The notes under the pieces were generated by a model, which worked only from the letters and a program-made list of their open reading frames with translations, was not told where the DNA came from and did no database searches. A stretch of DNA of 64,000 nt from Chryseobacterium sp. IHB B 17019 (GTDB lineage: Bacteria > Bacteroidota > Bacteroidia > Flavobacteriales > Weeksellaceae). Positions 24,372 to 34,063 of this stretch are shown piece by piece. A program made the translations under genes and the position numbers. The stretch spans positions 3,224,001 through 3,288,000 of the forward strand of contig NZ_CP013293.1 in assembly GCF_001456155.1 (NCBI RefSeq). The letters run 5' to 3'. Numbering within the stretch: position 1 is the stretch's first letter; each line of letters opens with the position of its first letter.

Positions 24372-24749
24372 TTATTTACTTGCTTTTTTCTTGTTAGCAA
24401 CTGTTTTTCTCTTTCCTTTACGGGTTCTAGAGTTGTTTTTCGTTCTCTGGCCTCTTAAAGGTAATCCTAGTCTGTGACGTATTCCTCGTTGGCATCCTAT
24501 GTCCATCAATCTCTTGATGTTCAATTGCACTTCAGATCTTAATTCTCCTTCTACTTTGATGTTTTCTGAGATATAATTTCTGATTGCAGCCAATTCATCG
24601 TCATTCCATTCGTTGACTTTCTTGTCTTCGCTGATACCGGCAGCTTTAAGGATTTCTGAAGAAGTACTTCTTCCAATTCCGTAGATGTAAGTTAAACCGA
24701 TAACACCTCTTTTGTTTTTTGGTAAATCAATACCTGAAATTCTCGCCAT
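24372..24749 (-). CDS. rpsM: 30S ribosomal protein S13
   Basis: A 125-residue S13 from the head of the small subunit, which contacts the P-site tRNA and the B1 bridge. It starts [26 protein letters not shown]. It ends in a basic tail with [18 protein letters not shown]. It lies 9 nt after rpmJ. Confidence 0.98.
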   Translation of the reverse strand: MARISGIDLPKNKRGVIGLTYIYGIGRSTSSEILKAAGISEDKKVNEWNDDELAAIRNYISENIKVEGELRSEVQLNIKRLMDIGCQRGIRHRLGLPLRGQRTKNNSRTRKGKRKTVANKKKASK

Positions 24750-24758
24750 AATTTAATG

Positions 24759-24875
24759 TTAGCCTTGTCTTTGTTTAAATTTTGGGTTTTTCTTGTTGAT
24801 TACGAACAGTACACCTTTTCTGCGTACGATTTTGCAATCAGCACTTCTTTTTTTAATTGATGCTCTTACTTTCAT
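24759..24875 (-). CDS. rpmJ: 50S ribosomal protein L36
   Basis: A 38-residue L36 starting [19 protein letters not shown]. The zinc-ribbon type would have four ligands (C-x2-C...C...H). Here only one Cys is seen, so this is the zinc-independent form. It lies between infA and rpsM as in other bacteria. The gap to infA holds a perfect 10-bp hairpin. Confidence 0.95.
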   Translation of the reverse strand: MKVRASIKKRSADCKIVRRKGVLFVINKKNPKFKQRQG

Positions 24876-24902
24876 TTTGATAGTATTTATTTTTTAACAA
24901 CA

Positions 24903-24930
24903 GCCAAATGGAACCTTCGCTCCATTTGGC
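24903..24930 (-). terminator. Perfect hairpin inside the ribosomal operon between infA and rpmJ
   Basis: GCCAAATGGA and TCCATTTGGC form a perfect 10-bp stem over an 8-nt loop. It lies 9 nt after the infA stop. The minus-strand continuation is TGTTGTTAAAAAA, not a clean T-run, so it may be a partial terminator, an attenuator or a processing site. Confidence 0.5.
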
Positions 24931-24939
24931 AGATTGTTT

Positions 24940-25155
24940 TTAATATCTAAATGTGATTCTCCCCTTCGACAGATCGTAGGGAGACATTTCTAATTTTACC
25001 TTATCACCAGGTAATAGTTTAATATAGTGCATTCGCATTTTACCGGAGATGTGAGCAATAAGAACATGCCCATTTTCCAGCTCTACACGGAACTGAGCGT
25101 TCGAAAGTGCTTCCGTTATAACGCCGTCTTGTTCAATATGTTTTTGTTTTGCCAT
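24940..25155 (-). CDS. infA: Translation initiation factor IF-1
   Basis: A 71-residue IF-1 with the single S1/OB fold ([30 protein letters not shown]). It binds the A site of the 30S subunit during initiation. Length is standard. The gene starts 3 nt after secY and is followed by a hairpin before rpmJ. Confidence 0.97.
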   Translation of the reverse strand: MAKQKHIEQDGVITEALSNAQFRVELENGHVLIAHISGKMRMHYIKLLPGDKVKLEMSPYDLSKGRITFRY

Positions 25156-25158
25156 AAA

Positions 25159-26538
25159 TTAATATCCAGTCGTTCTTGATAATTTAGACTGCATTAAGCC
25201 ATCATAGTGATGGTTCAGCAGATATGTATTAATCTGTTGAACAGTATCTAAAATTACTCCAACCATAATCAATAATGATGTTCCCCCGAAAAATAGGGCG
25301 AACGCATCTGTCTGAACAAAGCTTCCGTGTACAATTGCCGGAAGGACTGCAAAGATAGATAAAAATATTGCACCAGGCAAGGTAATTTTTGATAAAATAT
25401 CATCTAAATAATCAGCGGTCTCTTTTCCGGGTCTTACCTTCGGCACCAAACCTCCATTTCTCTTCAAATCATCAGCCATTTGGTTTACCGGAATCGTGAT
25501 CGCAGTATAGAAGAATGAGAAAATAATAATTAGTAGCGCGAACAATACGTTGTATTGCCAGCTAAAAACATTCTTGAAACCTGCAAGAAAAGTGTTGGAT
25601 TCGTCTACTTTCGTTAATAAACCAGGTACGAACATTAGTGCCTGAGCAAAAATGATCGGCATTACACCGGCTGCATTAACTTTTAAAGGAATCCACTGTC
25701 TTGCGCCCTGCATAAGATTCTTGTTTACACCTCCTCTTGCTTGAGCTCTGCTTACATATTGAATTGGAATTTTTCTTACAGCGACCGATAGAATCACTGC
25801 TAGAAGAACTACAACCATCCAGAACAATACTTCAATAAGGATCATGATAGATCCCATTCCTCCTTTTCCGTTCTGCACTGCCATTTCCTGTACGAATGCT
25901 TCTGGTAATCTTGAAAGAATTCCCACCATAATAAGGATGGAAATACCGTTTCCGATACCTTTGTCGGTGATTTTCTCACCTAACCACATTGCGAATACTG
26001 AACCTGCCACCAAGATAACAATACTTGGTAACCAGAACATGATAGAATTTGGCTCTACAAAATATGCAGACTGGAACTGAGCATATGGTAAGAATAATTG
26101 AGTAATAGAAGTTAAATAAGAAGGTGCCTGTACTAAACAAACTCCGATAGTTAACCATCTTGTAATTTGGTTCAATGTATTTCTACCTGACTCTCCATCT
26201 TTCTGAAGCTTCTGAAGATAAGGAATAGCCATCCCCATCAACTGAACAATAATAGAAGCAGAAATATAAGGCATAATTCCTAACGCCATTACGGAAGCGT
26301 GGCTGAAAGCTCCTCCCGTAAATGACGAAAGCAAGCCAAGAAGACCTGCTCCTTGCTTGTTTCCGCCTTGATTTTTATAATGCTCTAAGAGATCTCCCAC
26401 TTCTGCAAGGTTAATTGCAGGCAGAGAGATATAAGATGCGAATCTATACACAAGGATGATACCTAAAGTAAAGATAATTTTATCTCTAAGTTCTTTAAGA
26501 CTCCAAATATTTTTTAATGTTTGTATAAATTCTTTCAT
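25159..26538 (-). CDS. secY: Protein translocase channel subunit SecY
   Basis: A 459-residue SecY with ten predicted membrane helices. It is the pore of the general secretion channel in the inner membrane. Recognisable parts are the plug-side segment GGAFSHASVMALGIMPYISASIIVQL, the cytoplasmic loop PIQYVSRAQARGG, and PVNQMADDLKRNGGLVPKVRPGKETADYL. It lies between rplO and infA, 9 and 3 nt away. Confidence 0.98.
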   Translation of the reverse strand: MKEFIQTLKNIWSLKELRDKIIFTLGIILVYRFASYISLPAINLAEVGDLLEHYKNQGGNKQGAGLLGLLSSFTGGAFSHASVMALGIMPYISASIIVQLMGMAIPYLQKLQKDGESGRNTLNQITRWLTIGVCLVQAPSYLTSITQLFLPYAQFQSAYFVEPNSIMFWLPSIVILVAGSVFAMWLGEKITDKGIGNGISILIMVGILSRLPEAFVQEMAVQNGKGGMGSIMILIEVLFWMVVVLLAVILSVAVRKIPIQYVSRAQARGGVNKNLMQGARQWIPLKVNAAGVMPIIFAQALMFVPGLLTKVDESNTFLAGFKNVFSWQYNVLFALLIIIFSFFYTAITIPVNQMADDLKRNGGLVPKVRPGKETADYLDDILSKITLPGAIFLSIFAVLPAIVHGSFVQTDAFALFFGGTSLLIMVGVILDTVQQINTYLLNHHYDGLMQSKLSRTTGY

Positions 26539-26547
26539 TAGTTACTA

Positions 26548-26997
26548 TTATAAGGTAATTGCTTTTCCACCTGCTTTAGCGATAAACTCTTCAGCAGATT
26601 TAGTGAATTTGTCAGCTGAAATTGAAACCGCAGATTTCAATTCTCCTCTACCCATAATTTTCACTAATTCGTTTTTAGTTGCTAAACCGTTTGCTACCAA
26701 AACTTCTTTGGTGATGTCTCCAGAGATAGATTTGTTATCAATCATAATCTGAATATCATCCAGGTTAATAGCTCTAAATTCTTTTCTGTTTACGTTTTTG
26801 AATCCGAATTTCGGTAATCTTCTTTGTAAAGGCATCTGACCTCCTTCAAAACCGATCTTCTGAGAATATCCGGCTCTTGCTTTCTGTCCTTTATGACCTT
26901 TCGTAGCAGTACCTCCTTTTCCGCTACCTTGTCCTCTACCTATTCTTTTAGAATTGAAAGTAGAACCTGCAGCAGGTTTTATATTATTTAAATTCAT
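26548..26997 (-). CDS. rplO: 50S ribosomal protein L15
   Basis: A 149-residue L15, a late-assembly protein of the large subunit. The basic N-terminal extension GRGQGSGKGGTATKGHKGQK and the conserved FEGGQMPLQRRLPKFGF are present. It lies between rpmD and secY as expected. Confidence 0.98.
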   Translation of the reverse strand: MNLNNIKPAAGSTFNSKRIGRGQGSGKGGTATKGHKGQKARAGYSQKIGFEGGQMPLQRRLPKFGFKNVNRKEFRAINLDDIQIMIDNKSISGDITKEVLVANGLATKNELVKIMGRGELKSAVSISADKFTKSAEEFIAKAGGKAITL

Positions 26998-27017
26998 TTT
27001 AAATTTTGTTTAAAAAA

Positions 27018-27194
27018 TTATTTTTGAACTTCAAGTAAATGACTAACTGCAGCTATCATTCCTAAGATAGAAGGAGTAGCTTCGTGTTCTACAACTTGGT
27101 GAAGTTTCTTAAATCCTAATGCTTCAAGCGTTCTCTTTTGGGTTTTTGTTCTACCAATAGCGCTTCTTACTTGCTTTACTTTGATTGTTGCCAT
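27018..27194 (-). CDS. rpmD: 50S ribosomal protein L30
   Basis: A 58-residue L30, starting MATIKVKQVRSAIGRTKTQK and containing LEALGFKKLHQVVEHEATPSILGMI. Length and sequence are typical for bacterial L30. It lies 11 nt after rpsE and 20 nt before rplO. Confidence 0.96.
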   Translation of the reverse strand: MATIKVKQVRSAIGRTKTQKRTLEALGFKKLHQVVEHEATPSILGMIAAVSHLLEVQK

Positions 27195-27205
27195 TGTTTT
27201 ATGTA

Positions 27206-27727
27206 TTAACCGTTAAACACTTTAGTTAGAGAAACTCCTCTCATTCTAGCGATCTCTTCAGGTCTTCTGATATCCAATAACGCTTTGAAAGTAGCTTTTA
27301 CCACGTTGTGAGGGTTAGAAGATCCTTTAGATTTTGAAAGGATATCGTGAATACCAGCAGACTCCAATACTGCTCTTACCGCACCACCGGCGATAAGCCC
27401 TGTACCGTGAGAAGCAGGTCTTAAGAAGATATCTGCACCACCGTATCTTGCAGTAGTCTGGTGAGGAATTGTATGGTTCATTACAGGAACTTTTACAAGG
27501 TTTTTCTTAGCGTCTTCAACTGCTTTAGCAATTGCAGAAGCAACCTCTTTAGATTTTCCTAATCCGTAACCGATAACTCCATCCTCGTTACCTACAACTA
27601 CGATAGCAGAGAATCCGAAAGCTCTACCTCCTTTAGTTACTTTTGTTACTCTGTTAACAGCTACGAGACGATCTTTAAGTTCTAATCCTCCCGGTTTTAC
27701 TCTTTCTATATTATCTAGTCCTAACAT
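27206..27727 (-). CDS. rpsE: 30S ribosomal protein S5
   Basis: A 173-residue S5, which helps translational fidelity and mRNA entry. The N-terminal double-stranded RNA-binding-like domain (about 18-80, with [18 protein letters not shown]) and the C-terminal domain with [19 protein letters not shown] are present. It is in standard spc order between rplR and rpmD. Confidence 0.98.
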   Translation of the reverse strand: MLGLDNIERVKPGGLELKDRLVAVNRVTKVTKGGRAFGFSAIVVVGNEDGVIGYGLGKSKEVASAIAKAVEDAKKNLVKVPVMNHTIPHQTTARYGGADIFLRPASHGTGLIAGGAVRAVLESAGIHDILSKSKGSSNPHNVVKATFKALLDIRRPEEIARMRGVSLTKVFNG

Positions 27728-27745
27728 ATTTCCGAAATTTAATGA

Positions 27746-28099
27746 TTAGAATTTAAGTCCACCTTCTCTCGCACCGTCAGCAAGAGCTTTCACTCTTCCG
27801 TGATATACGAATCCGTTTCTATCAAACACTATATTTTCGATTCCTGCAGCTTTAGCTTTAGCAGCAATAGCTTTACCTACCGCAGCAGAAATTTCAGTTT
27901 TAGTTCCGTTAGCATCAACGCCTTTCTCTCTTGAAGAAGCAGATACTAAAGTTTTCCCACTGTTGTCGTCGATTAACTGAGCGTAAATTTCCTTATTACT
28001 TTTATATACAGATAATCTTGGCAATTCAGAAGATCCAGAGATTTTTCCTCTTACTCTTCTTTTTATTCTTATTCTTTTTTCTAATTTACTTAATGCCAT
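27746..28099 (-). CDS. rplR: 50S ribosomal protein L18
   Basis: A 117-residue L18, a 5S rRNA-binding protein of the central protuberance. It contains [13 protein letters not shown] residues ([20 protein letters not shown]) and ends [19 protein letters not shown]. It lies 15 nt after rplF. Confidence 0.97.
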   Translation of the reverse strand: MALSKLEKRIRIKRRVRGKISGSSELPRLSVYKSNKEIYAQLIDDNSGKTLVSASSREKGVDANGTKTEISAAVGKAIAAKAKAAGIENIVFDRNGFVYHGRVKALADGAREGGLKF

Positions 28100-28114
28100 A
28101 ATACTTATAATTTA

Positions 28115-28660
28115 TTAAGCAGATTTACCAGCTTTACGTCTAACATTTTCACCAACGAATCTTACACCTTTTCCTTTGTACGGCTCAGGCTTTCTGAATG
28201 AACGGATTTTTGCCGCTACCATTCCAAGAAGTTGCTTATCGTAAGACGTTAAAGTAATAATTGGATTTTTACCTTTTTCAGTCAATGTATCAACTTTCAC
28301 TTCACCAGGAAGTTCTAATACGATACCGTGAGAGAATCCTAAAGCCAACTCAAGTTTTTGACCTGAGTGAGAAGCTCTGTATCCTACCCCTACTAATTCT
28401 AGTTTCTTTTCGAAACCTTCTGATACACCAACAATCATGTTAGCGATCAACGCTCTGTATAACCCGTGAAGCGCTTTGTGTTGTTTAGACTCAGATGGTC
28501 TGCTTACTGTAAGCTCACCATCTTTTTGTTCTAAAGTAATTCCCGCTGTAAGCTCCTGAGAAAGTTCTCCTTTAGGACCTTTTGCCGTTACTACACCATT
28601 GTTTTCAGTGATAGTAACTCCTGCAGGAACTGTTATAATTGCTTTACCAATTCTTGACAT
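28115..28660 (-). CDS. rplF: 50S ribosomal protein L6
   Basis: A 181-residue L6 near the GTPase-associated centre. Two related alpha/beta domains are present, with the conserved C-terminal KIRSFRKPEPYKGKGVRF. It lies 17 nt after rpsH. Confidence 0.98.
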   Translation of the reverse strand: MSRIGKAIITVPAGVTITENNGVVTAKGPKGELSQELTAGITLEQKDGELTVSRPSESKQHKALHGLYRALIANMIVGVSEGFEKKLELVGVGYRASHSGQKLELALGFSHGIVLELPGEVKVDTLTEKGKNPIITLTSYDKQLLGMVAAKIRSFRKPEPYKGKGVRFVGENVRRKAGKSA

Positions 28661-28677
28661 TTTCCTTTGATTAAAAA

Positions 28678-29076
28678 TTAATAAACATAGCAGATTACTT
28701 CACCGCCTACTTTCTCTTCTCTAGCTTTCTTGTCAGTCATTACTCCCTTAGAAGTAGAGATGATAGAAATACCCAAACCGTTTAGTACTCTTGGAAGTTC
28801 TGTAGAACCTTTGTACTGTCTCAAACCTGGTCTTGAAGCTCTTTGAATAGACTTAATAGCAGGCTTGCTAGTTTGTTTGTCATACTTTAAAGCGATTTTG
28901 ATCGTTCCTTGAACAGCGCTATCTTCAAACTTGTAGTTTAAGATATACCCTTGATCAAATAAGATCTTAGTAATCTCCTTTTTGATTTTCGATGCAGGAA
29001 TTTCCACCACTTTGTGGCCTGCGCTTTGTGCGTTCCTTACTCTTGTTAGGAAATCTGAAATTGGATCTGTTACCAT
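28678..29076 (-). CDS. rpsH: 30S ribosomal protein S8
   Basis: A 132-residue S8, an early binder of the 16S central domain and, in E. coli, translational repressor of the spc operon. It starts with DPISDFLTRVRNAQSAGHKVVEIPASKIK and ends GGEVICYVY. The 147-nt gap before it is the longest inside this operon and contains a perfect 12-bp hairpin. Confidence 0.98.
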   Translation of the reverse strand: MVTDPISDFLTRVRNAQSAGHKVVEIPASKIKKEITKILFDQGYILNYKFEDSAVQGTIKIALKYDKQTSKPAIKSIQRASRPGLRQYKGSTELPRVLNGLGISIISTSKGVMTDKKAREEKVGGEVICYVY

Positions 29077-29132
29077 TTTTCTTTTATAAATTATTGGTTA
29101 AAGACAATCAGTATTGAAAGGACTTGAAGAGT

Positions 29133-29170
29133 AAAATATCAGACTTCAGAAAACTTCGGTCTGATATTTT
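29133..29170 (-). promoter_or_regulatory. Perfect 12-bp hairpin in the rpsN-rpsH gap
   Basis: AAAATATCAGAC and GTCTGATATTTT pair perfectly around a 14-nt loop. It lies in an otherwise unexplained 147-nt spacer inside the spc part of the operon, 57 nt before the rpsH ATG. On the minus strand the stem ends in TATTTT without a longer T-run. An attenuator, a processing site or a binding site for a ribosomal protein is possible. Confidence 0.5.
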
Positions 29171-29223
29171 GTATTCTTTAGTATCCAGACAACTTAATTG
29201 TCCCGATTTTTAATTAGTAATTA

Positions 29224-29493
29224 TTACCAACTAGCTTTTTTCACTCCAGGGATAAGACCGTTGTTTGCCATTTCTCTGAAAGTTACTCTGGAAATACCGA
29301 ACGTTCTCATGTATCCTCTTGGTCTACCTGTCAGTTTACATCTGTTGTGTAATCTTACAGGAGAAGCGTTTTTAGGAAGTTTTTGCAATCCTTCATAATC
29401 ACCTGCTTCTTTAAGAGCTTTTCTTTTATCAGCGTATTTAGCAACTAGTGCTTCTCTTTTGCGCTCACGCGCTTTCATTGATTCTTTAGCCAT
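29224..29493 (-). CDS. rpsN: 30S ribosomal protein S14
   Basis: An 89-residue S14 of the longer type without the zinc-binding Cys motif. It contains [31 protein letters not shown] and ends PGVKKASW. It starts 3 nt after rplE. Confidence 0.97.
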   Translation of the reverse strand: MAKESMKARERKREALVAKYADKRKALKEAGDYEGLQKLPKNASPVRLHNRCKLTGRPRGYMRTFGISRVTFREMANNGLIPGVKKASW

Positions 29494-29496
29494 TTC

Positions 29497-30048
29497 TTAG
29501 TTCTTTTTGAATGGTAAACCGAAGTGAGTTAATAATGCTTTAGCTTCTTTATCTGTTTTCGCAGTAGTAACGAAAGTGATGTCCATCCCTTGGATTTTTT
29601 TCACTTTGTCGATTACGATTTCAGGGAAGATAATTTGCTCGGTGATACCTAAGTTATAGTTACCTCTACCATCAAATCCATCAGCCTTGATACCGGAGAA
29701 ATCTCTGATACGTGGTAATGCAGAAGCAGTAAGTCTGTCTAAGAATTCATACATTTTGTTTGCTCTTAGGGTAACTTTAGCACCTACAGGCATTCCTTTT
29801 CTCAATTTGAAAGCAGCTTCGTCTTTCTTAGAGATCGTACCAACAGCCTTTTGACCAGTGATATTTGTAAGCTCTTCTACAGCATAATCAATGATTTTCT
29901 TGTCTGCAGTAGCATCACCTAACCCTTGAGATAGGATGATTTTTTCTAATCTAGGTACTTGCATTACTGACTTGTACCCAAATTCTTCCATCATTGCAGG
30001 AACAATTGTTTCTTTATATGCTTTCTTGGGTCTTGCTATATATTCCAT
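29497..30048 (-). CDS. rplE: 50S ribosomal protein L5
   Basis: A 183-residue L5, a 5S rRNA-binding protein contacting P-site tRNA. It includes [29 protein letters not shown] and ends FGLPFKKN. It sits 13 nt after rplX. Confidence 0.98.
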   Translation of the reverse strand: MEYIARPKKAYKETIVPAMMEEFGYKSVMQVPRLEKIILSQGLGDATADKKIIDYAVEELTNITGQKAVGTISKKDEAAFKLRKGMPVGAKVTLRANKMYEFLDRLTASALPRIRDFSGIKADGFDGRGNYNLGITEQIIFPEIVIDKVKKIQGMDITFVTTAKTDKEAKALLTHFGLPFKKN

Positions 30049-30061
30049 GTGTTATTTAAAA

Positions 30062-30388
30062 TTATAAAGTTTCACCCGTTTTCTTATTGATTCTTACTTT
30101 CTTATCTCCTTCGATTTTATAACCTACTTTGATAGCTTTTCCGTCTTTATCAACTAAAGCTATGTTTGAGATATGAATAGAAGCTTCTTTTTCAGTAATT
30201 CCTCCTTGAGGATTTGAAGCTGAAGGCTTAACGTGTTTTTTAACGATGTTAAGTCCTGCAACAATAACTCTAGGGTCTTTTCCTTCTTTTTTGATCACTT
30301 CAATAACTTCACCAGTCTTACCTTTGATTTCTTTCTTACCAGTAGTAATGATTACGTTATCTCCTCTTTTTATTTTTAACTTTGACAT
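30062..30388 (-). CDS. rplX: 50S ribosomal protein L24
   Basis: A 108-residue L24 with the N-terminal KOW motif (IKRGDNVIITTGKKEIKGKTGEVIEV). It is an assembly initiator of the large subunit. It lies between rplN and rplE. Confidence 0.97.
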   Translation of the reverse strand: MSKLKIKRGDNVIITTGKKEIKGKTGEVIEVIKKEGKDPRVIVAGLNIVKKHVKPSASNPQGGITEKEASIHISNIALVDKDGKAIKVGYKIEGDKKVRINKKTGETL

Positions 30389-30409
30389 TTTCTTTAAAAA
30401 TTTTAAAAA

Positions 30410-30778
30410 TTAAAGTACTTCAGGAGCTAATGAAATGATTTTCATATATTCTTTGTCTCTCAACTCACGAGCAACCGGTCCGAAAACACGTGTTCCTCTC
30501 ATTTCTCCTGCTGCGTTTAGCAATACACAAGCATTGTCTTCGAATTTGATGTACGAGCCATCTTTTCTTCTCACTGCTTTTTTAGTTCTTACTACTACAG
30601 CTTTAGATACCTGACCTTTCTTTGCGTTTCCTGATGGTGTAGAATCTTTGATAGTAACAACGATTTTATCACCAACTGAAGCATATCTCCTTCTGGTTCC
30701 TCCCAGAACTCTGATAACCAATACTTCTTTAGCACCTGTGTTATCAGCAACTTTTAATCTTGATTCTGTTTGTAACAT
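30410..30778 (-). CDS. rplN: 50S ribosomal protein L14
   Basis: A 122-residue L14, which forms an intersubunit bridge. It starts [27 protein letters not shown], the conserved opening. It lies 2 nt after rpsQ. Confidence 0.98.
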   Translation of the reverse strand: MLQTESRLKVADNTGAKEVLVIRVLGGTRRRYASVGDKIVVTIKDSTPSGNAKKGQVSKAVVVRTKKAVRRKDGSYIKFEDNACVLLNAAGEMRGTRVFGPVARELRDKEYMKIISLAPEVL

Positions 30779-30780
30779 TA

Positions 30781-31035
30781 TTACTTAGCTTTTTCAATGA
30801 TTCTTACTAATCTCCATCTTTTGTTCTTGCTCAAAGGTCTAGTTTCTTGGATCAAAACTGTATCACCTTCGTTGCACTCGTTGTTCTCGTCGTGAGCAGT
30901 ATATTTTTTCGTTTTCAAAACGAATTTACCATACATCGGGTGCTTCATTCTCATCGTTTCACTAACAACAATGGTTTTTTCCATTTTATTGCTGGAAACC
31001 ACTCCGATTCTTTCTTTTCTTAAATTTCTATCCAT
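30781..31035 (-). CDS. rpsQ: 30S ribosomal protein S17
   Basis: An 84-residue S17, a primary 16S binder with an OB fold. It includes [18 protein letters not shown] and [19 protein letters not shown]. It lies 12 nt after rpmC. Confidence 0.97.
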   Translation of the reverse strand: MDRNLRKERIGVVSSNKMEKTIVVSETMRMKHPMYGKFVLKTKKYTAHDENNECNEGDTVLIQETRPLSKNKRWRLVRIIEKAK

Positions 31036-31047
31036 TGTAAAATGAAA

Positions 31048-31233
31048 TTATTGTTTGTTAGTTAACTCAGTATTTAGTCTAGCGATTGTTTTTCTCAAAT
31101 CTCTGATTTGGATCGGGTTTTCAATTGGGCTGATTGCATGAGCCAATTTCAATTTAGAATATTGAGCTTTTGCTTCAGTTAATTGAGCTTGAATATCACC
31201 CGCGCTTAAATTTTTAATATCAGCTTTTTTCAT
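31048..31233 (-). CDS. rpmC: 50S ribosomal protein L29
   Basis: A 61-residue L29 from the ATG at 31233. An upstream TTG at 31242 could add three residues, but the ATG product begins MKKADIKNLSAGD as in relatives. It is a two-helix protein at the exit tunnel. It lies 12 nt after rplP counted from the ATG. Confidence 0.96.
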   Translation of the reverse strand: MKKADIKNLSAGDIQAQLTEAKAQYSKLKLAHAISPIENPIQIRDLRKTIARLNTELTNKQ

Positions 31234-31245
31234 TGTATACAAAGA

Positions 31246-31671
31246 TTAAAGAGGTTTAACAAAATCGTTAGCAACTATGAATTTGGTAACTACCGGTAAT
31301 TTTTGTGCTGCAAGTCTAAGGGCTTCTTTCGCTACTTCGTAAGGTACACCTCCTACTTCAAACATAATTTTACCAGGTTTTACTACAGCTACCCAATATT
31401 CCACGGCACCTTTACCTTTACCCATCCTTACTTCGGCTGGTTTCTTAGTAATTGGCTTATCCGGGAAGATTTTGATCCATAGCTGACCTTCTCTCTTCAT
31501 ATATCTTGTAGCAGCAATACGCGCAGCTTCAATTTGTCTTGCAGTGATCCAAGCACCTTCTGTCGCCTTGATCCCGAAAGTTCCATAAGCAAGTTGACTA
31601 CCTCTTTGGGCAATCCCCTTCATTTTCATCTTATGAACTCTACGGAACTTGGTTCTTTTTGGTTGTAACAT
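31246..31671 (-). CDS. rplP: 50S ribosomal protein L16
   Basis: A 141-residue L16 near the peptidyl-transferase centre and A-site tRNA. It starts [19 protein letters not shown] and contains [23 protein letters not shown]. The 97-nt spacer before it carries a heptamer repeat. Confidence 0.98.
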   Translation of the reverse strand: MLQPKRTKFRRVHKMKMKGIAQRGSQLAYGTFGIKATEGAWITARQIEAARIAATRYMKREGQLWIKIFPDKPITKKPAEVRMGKGKGAVEYWVAVVKPGKIMFEVGGVPYEVAKEALRLAAQKLPVVTKFIVANDFVKPL

Positions 31672-31680
31672 AATTTCTAA

Positions 31681-31713
31681 ATTTTAGATTTTAGATTTTA
31701 GATTTTAGATTTT
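31681..31713. repeat. ATTTTAG heptamer tandem repeat between rpsC and rplP
   Basis: Four perfect copies of ATTTTAG (31681-31708) followed by a partial copy and a T-run. It lies directly upstream of the rplP ATG on the minus strand, where it reads CTAAAAT. Its role is unknown; it would leave the rplP leader unstructured and AT-rich. Confidence 0.7.
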
Positions 31714-31768
31714 TTTTATTTTAAAAAAGTAACGGTAATTTAAAATTCAAAATTTCTATCTAAAATTT

Positions 31769-32530
31769 TTAATTATTATTGTTATTATTATTGTTATTTT
31801 TTCTAGGTCTTCTGTTGTCTCTGTCTCCTCCTCTGTTGTTTCTGTCTCTATCTCCTGACTGACCTCCTTTTTTCTGTTGTCCCACTAGTGGAGAAAGTTC
31901 TCTTTTACCGTAAACTTCACCTTTCATGATCCAAACTTTTACACCTAGCTTTCCGTACTGAGTTAATGCCTCACCGATGTGGTAATCGATATCTGCTCTG
32001 AAAGTAGACAAAGGAATTCTTCCGTCTTTGAAAGATTCTGATCTTGCCATTTCAGCTCCGTTCAATCTACCAGAGATCTGAACTTTGATACCTTCTGCAC
32101 CCATTCTCATTGTACCTGCCATAGCCATCTTCACAGCTCTTCTGTAAGAGATTCTGTTTTCGATTTGCTTAGCAATGCTATCAGCAACTAATACTGCATC
32201 TAGCTCAGGTCTTTTGATTTCGAAGATGTTGATTTGAATATCCTTTTTAGTCAATTTCTTCAACTCTTCTTTTAATTTATCAACTTCCTGACCTCCTTTA
32301 CCGATGATAAGTCCCGGTCTAGCAGTAGTGATCGTAACTGTTACTAATTTTAATGTTCTTTCAATATAAATTCTTGAAATCCCACCTTTAGATAATCTAG
32401 CTTCAAGGTATCTTCTGATTTTGTAGTCTTCCGCGATTCTGTCTCCATAATCGTTTCCGCCAAACCAGTTAGAATCCCATCCTCTGATGATACCTAATCT
32501 GTTACCAATTGGATTTGTCTTCTGTCCCAT
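31769..32530 (-). CDS. rpsC: 30S ribosomal protein S3 with Asn-repeat tail
   Basis: A 253-residue S3 of the small-subunit head, at the mRNA entry. The KH domain (about 40-110, with [17 protein letters not shown]) and the C-terminal domain ([23 protein letters not shown]) are normal. The last ~35 residues are a low-complexity tail rich in Arg, Gly and Asp, ending in nine Asn coded by alternating AAT/AAC triplets. That tract is prone to replication slippage. The tail does not affect family assignment. Confidence 0.98.
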   Translation of the reverse strand: MGQKTNPIGNRLGIIRGWDSNWFGGNDYGDRIAEDYKIRRYLEARLSKGGISRIYIERTLKLVTVTITTARPGLIIGKGGQEVDKLKEELKKLTKKDIQINIFEIKRPELDAVLVADSIAKQIENRISYRRAVKMAMAGTMRMGAEGIKVQISGRLNGAEMARSESFKDGRIPLSTFRADIDYHIGEALTQYGKLGVKVWIMKGEVYGKRELSPLVGQQKKGGQSGDRDRNNRGGDRDNRRPRKNNNNNNNNN

Positions 32531-32537
32531 ACCTTGA

Positions 32538-32936
32538 TTAATTTTCTTTATTACCTAAGATTAACGTAACGTGGTTTGATCTTTTTCTGATTCTGTACCC
32601 TCTACCTTGTGGAGCTGGTCTTAGTCTCTTCAATTGTCTTGCGCTATCCACGAAGATTTCTTTAATGATAAGGTTTGCTTCTTCGATATCCGCACCTTCA
32701 TTTTTAGTCTGCCAGTTTGCCATAGCAGAAAGAAGTAATTTCTCCAACTTGTTAGAGGCTTCTTTTTTAGAATATTTTAGGATATAAAGAGCTTTATCTA
32801 CCTGCTCTCCTCTAATGATATCAGCAACTAATCTCATTTTTCTTGGAGAAGACGGGCAATTATTTAATGAAGCTTTTACAACGTCTTTGTTAGCTTCTTT
32901 TCTTGCGATTGAACTATCTTGTTTTCTTGATCCCAT
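32538..32936 (-). CDS. rplV: 50S ribosomal protein L22
   Basis: A 132-residue L22, whose extended loop lines the exit tunnel and touches macrolide sites. It contains [20 protein letters not shown] and [20 protein letters not shown]. The N-terminal 15 residues form a short extension. It lies 2 nt after rpsS. Confidence 0.98.
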   Translation of the reverse strand: MGSRKQDSSIARKEANKDVVKASLNNCPSSPRKMRLVADIIRGEQVDKALYILKYSKKEASNKLEKLLLSAMANWQTKNEGADIEEANLIIKEIFVDSARQLKRLRPAPQGRGYRIRKRSNHVTLILGNKEN

Positions 32937-32938
32937 GA

Positions 32939-33217
32939 TTATCTGCTTCCTTTATTTTTGTTACCACCATGACCTCTGAAAGATCTTGTTGGAGAAAATT
33001 CGCCTAACTTGTGACCTACCATGTTTTCTGTAACGTAAACAGGAATAAAAGATTTTCCGTTGTGTACAGCGATAGTTTGTCCTACGAAGTCCGGAGAGAT
33101 CATCGATGCTCTAGACCAAGTTTTGATAACTGTCTTCTTACCAGACTCTACATTTGCCTGAACCTTCTTATCTAAAGTATGATGAATGAATGGTCCTTTT
33201 TTAAGTGATCTTGCCAT
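32939..33217 (-). CDS. rpsS: 30S ribosomal protein S19
   Basis: A 92-residue S19 of the 30S head. It starts [19 protein letters not shown] and contains [20 protein letters not shown]. It lies 2 nt after rplB. Confidence 0.98.
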   Translation of the reverse strand: MARSLKKGPFIHHTLDKKVQANVESGKKTVIKTWSRASMISPDFVGQTIAVHNGKSFIPVYVTENMVGHKLGEFSPTRSFRGHGGNKNKGSR

Positions 33218-33219
33218 AA

Positions 33220-34041
33220 TTATTTTCTTTTAGATACGATGTAACGGTTAGACACTTTGTTTTTCTTTCTAGTTTTGTAACCTTTAGCTGGCATACCGTT
33301 TCTAGATCTTGGGTGACCTCCGGAAGAACGTCCTTCACCACCTCCCATTGGGTGATCTACAGGGTTCATTACTACTGGTCTTGTTCTAGGTCTTCTACCT
33401 AACCATCTGCTTCTACCAGCCTTACCTGATACAGTTAATTGATGATCTGAGTTAGAAACCGAACCGATCATTGCCATACATTCAGTAAGGATCATTCTTG
33501 ATTCTCCTGAAGGCAATTTGATGATTGCATATTTTCCGTCTCTTGAAGTAAGTTGAGCTGAAGAACCAGCACTTCTTGCTAAAATAGCACCTTGTCCAGG
33601 CTTCATTTCAACACAAGAGATTACAGTACCCAATGGAATATTTTTCAATTTCATTGCGTTACCAATATTTGGTTCTACGCTTTCACCTGAAACTACTTTC
33701 TGATCTACTTTGATACCATTTGGAGCGATGATATATCTCTTTTCTCCGTCAGCATATTCTAATAAAGCGATAAATGCAGTTCTGTTTGGATCGTATTCTA
33801 CAGTTTTTACAGTTGCTTCAACGTTTGCTTTGTTTCTTTTGAAGTCAATAATTCTGTATTTCTTTTTGTGTCCACCTCCGGTGTAACGCATGGTCATTTT
33901 ACCAGTTTGGTTACGTCCACCTGACTTACTAATACCAACGGTAAGAGATTTCTCTGGTTTGTTGGTAGTAATTTCCTCAAAATTGTTTACAACTCTGAAT
34001 CTCTGTCCTGGGGTGATAGGTTTTAATTTTCTAACAGACAT
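33220..34041 (-). CDS. rplB: 50S ribosomal protein L2
   Basis: A 273-residue L2, needed for subunit association and peptidyl-transferase assembly. The conserved C-terminal [20 protein letters not shown] includes the functionally important His. Length is standard. It lies 22 nt after rplW. Confidence 0.98.
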   Translation of the reverse strand: MSVRKLKPITPGQRFRVVNNFEEITTNKPEKSLTVGISKSGGRNQTGKMTMRYTGGGHKKKYRIIDFKRNKANVEATVKTVEYDPNRTAFIALLEYADGEKRYIIAPNGIKVDQKVVSGESVEPNIGNAMKLKNIPLGTVISCVEMKPGQGAILARSAGSSAQLTSRDGKYAIIKLPSGESRMILTECMAMIGSVSNSDHQLTVSGKAGRSRWLGRRPRTRPVVMNPVDHPMGGGEGRSSGGHPRSRNGMPAKGYKTRKKNKVSNRYIVSKRK

Positions 34042-34063
34042 TACTATTATTTATAATTAATAA

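Noticed and set aside
31681..31713. Tandem ATTTTAG units considered as a CRISPR or satellite array
   Set aside because: Units are 7 nt with no spacers and only four copies, so it is a simple microsatellite-like repeat.
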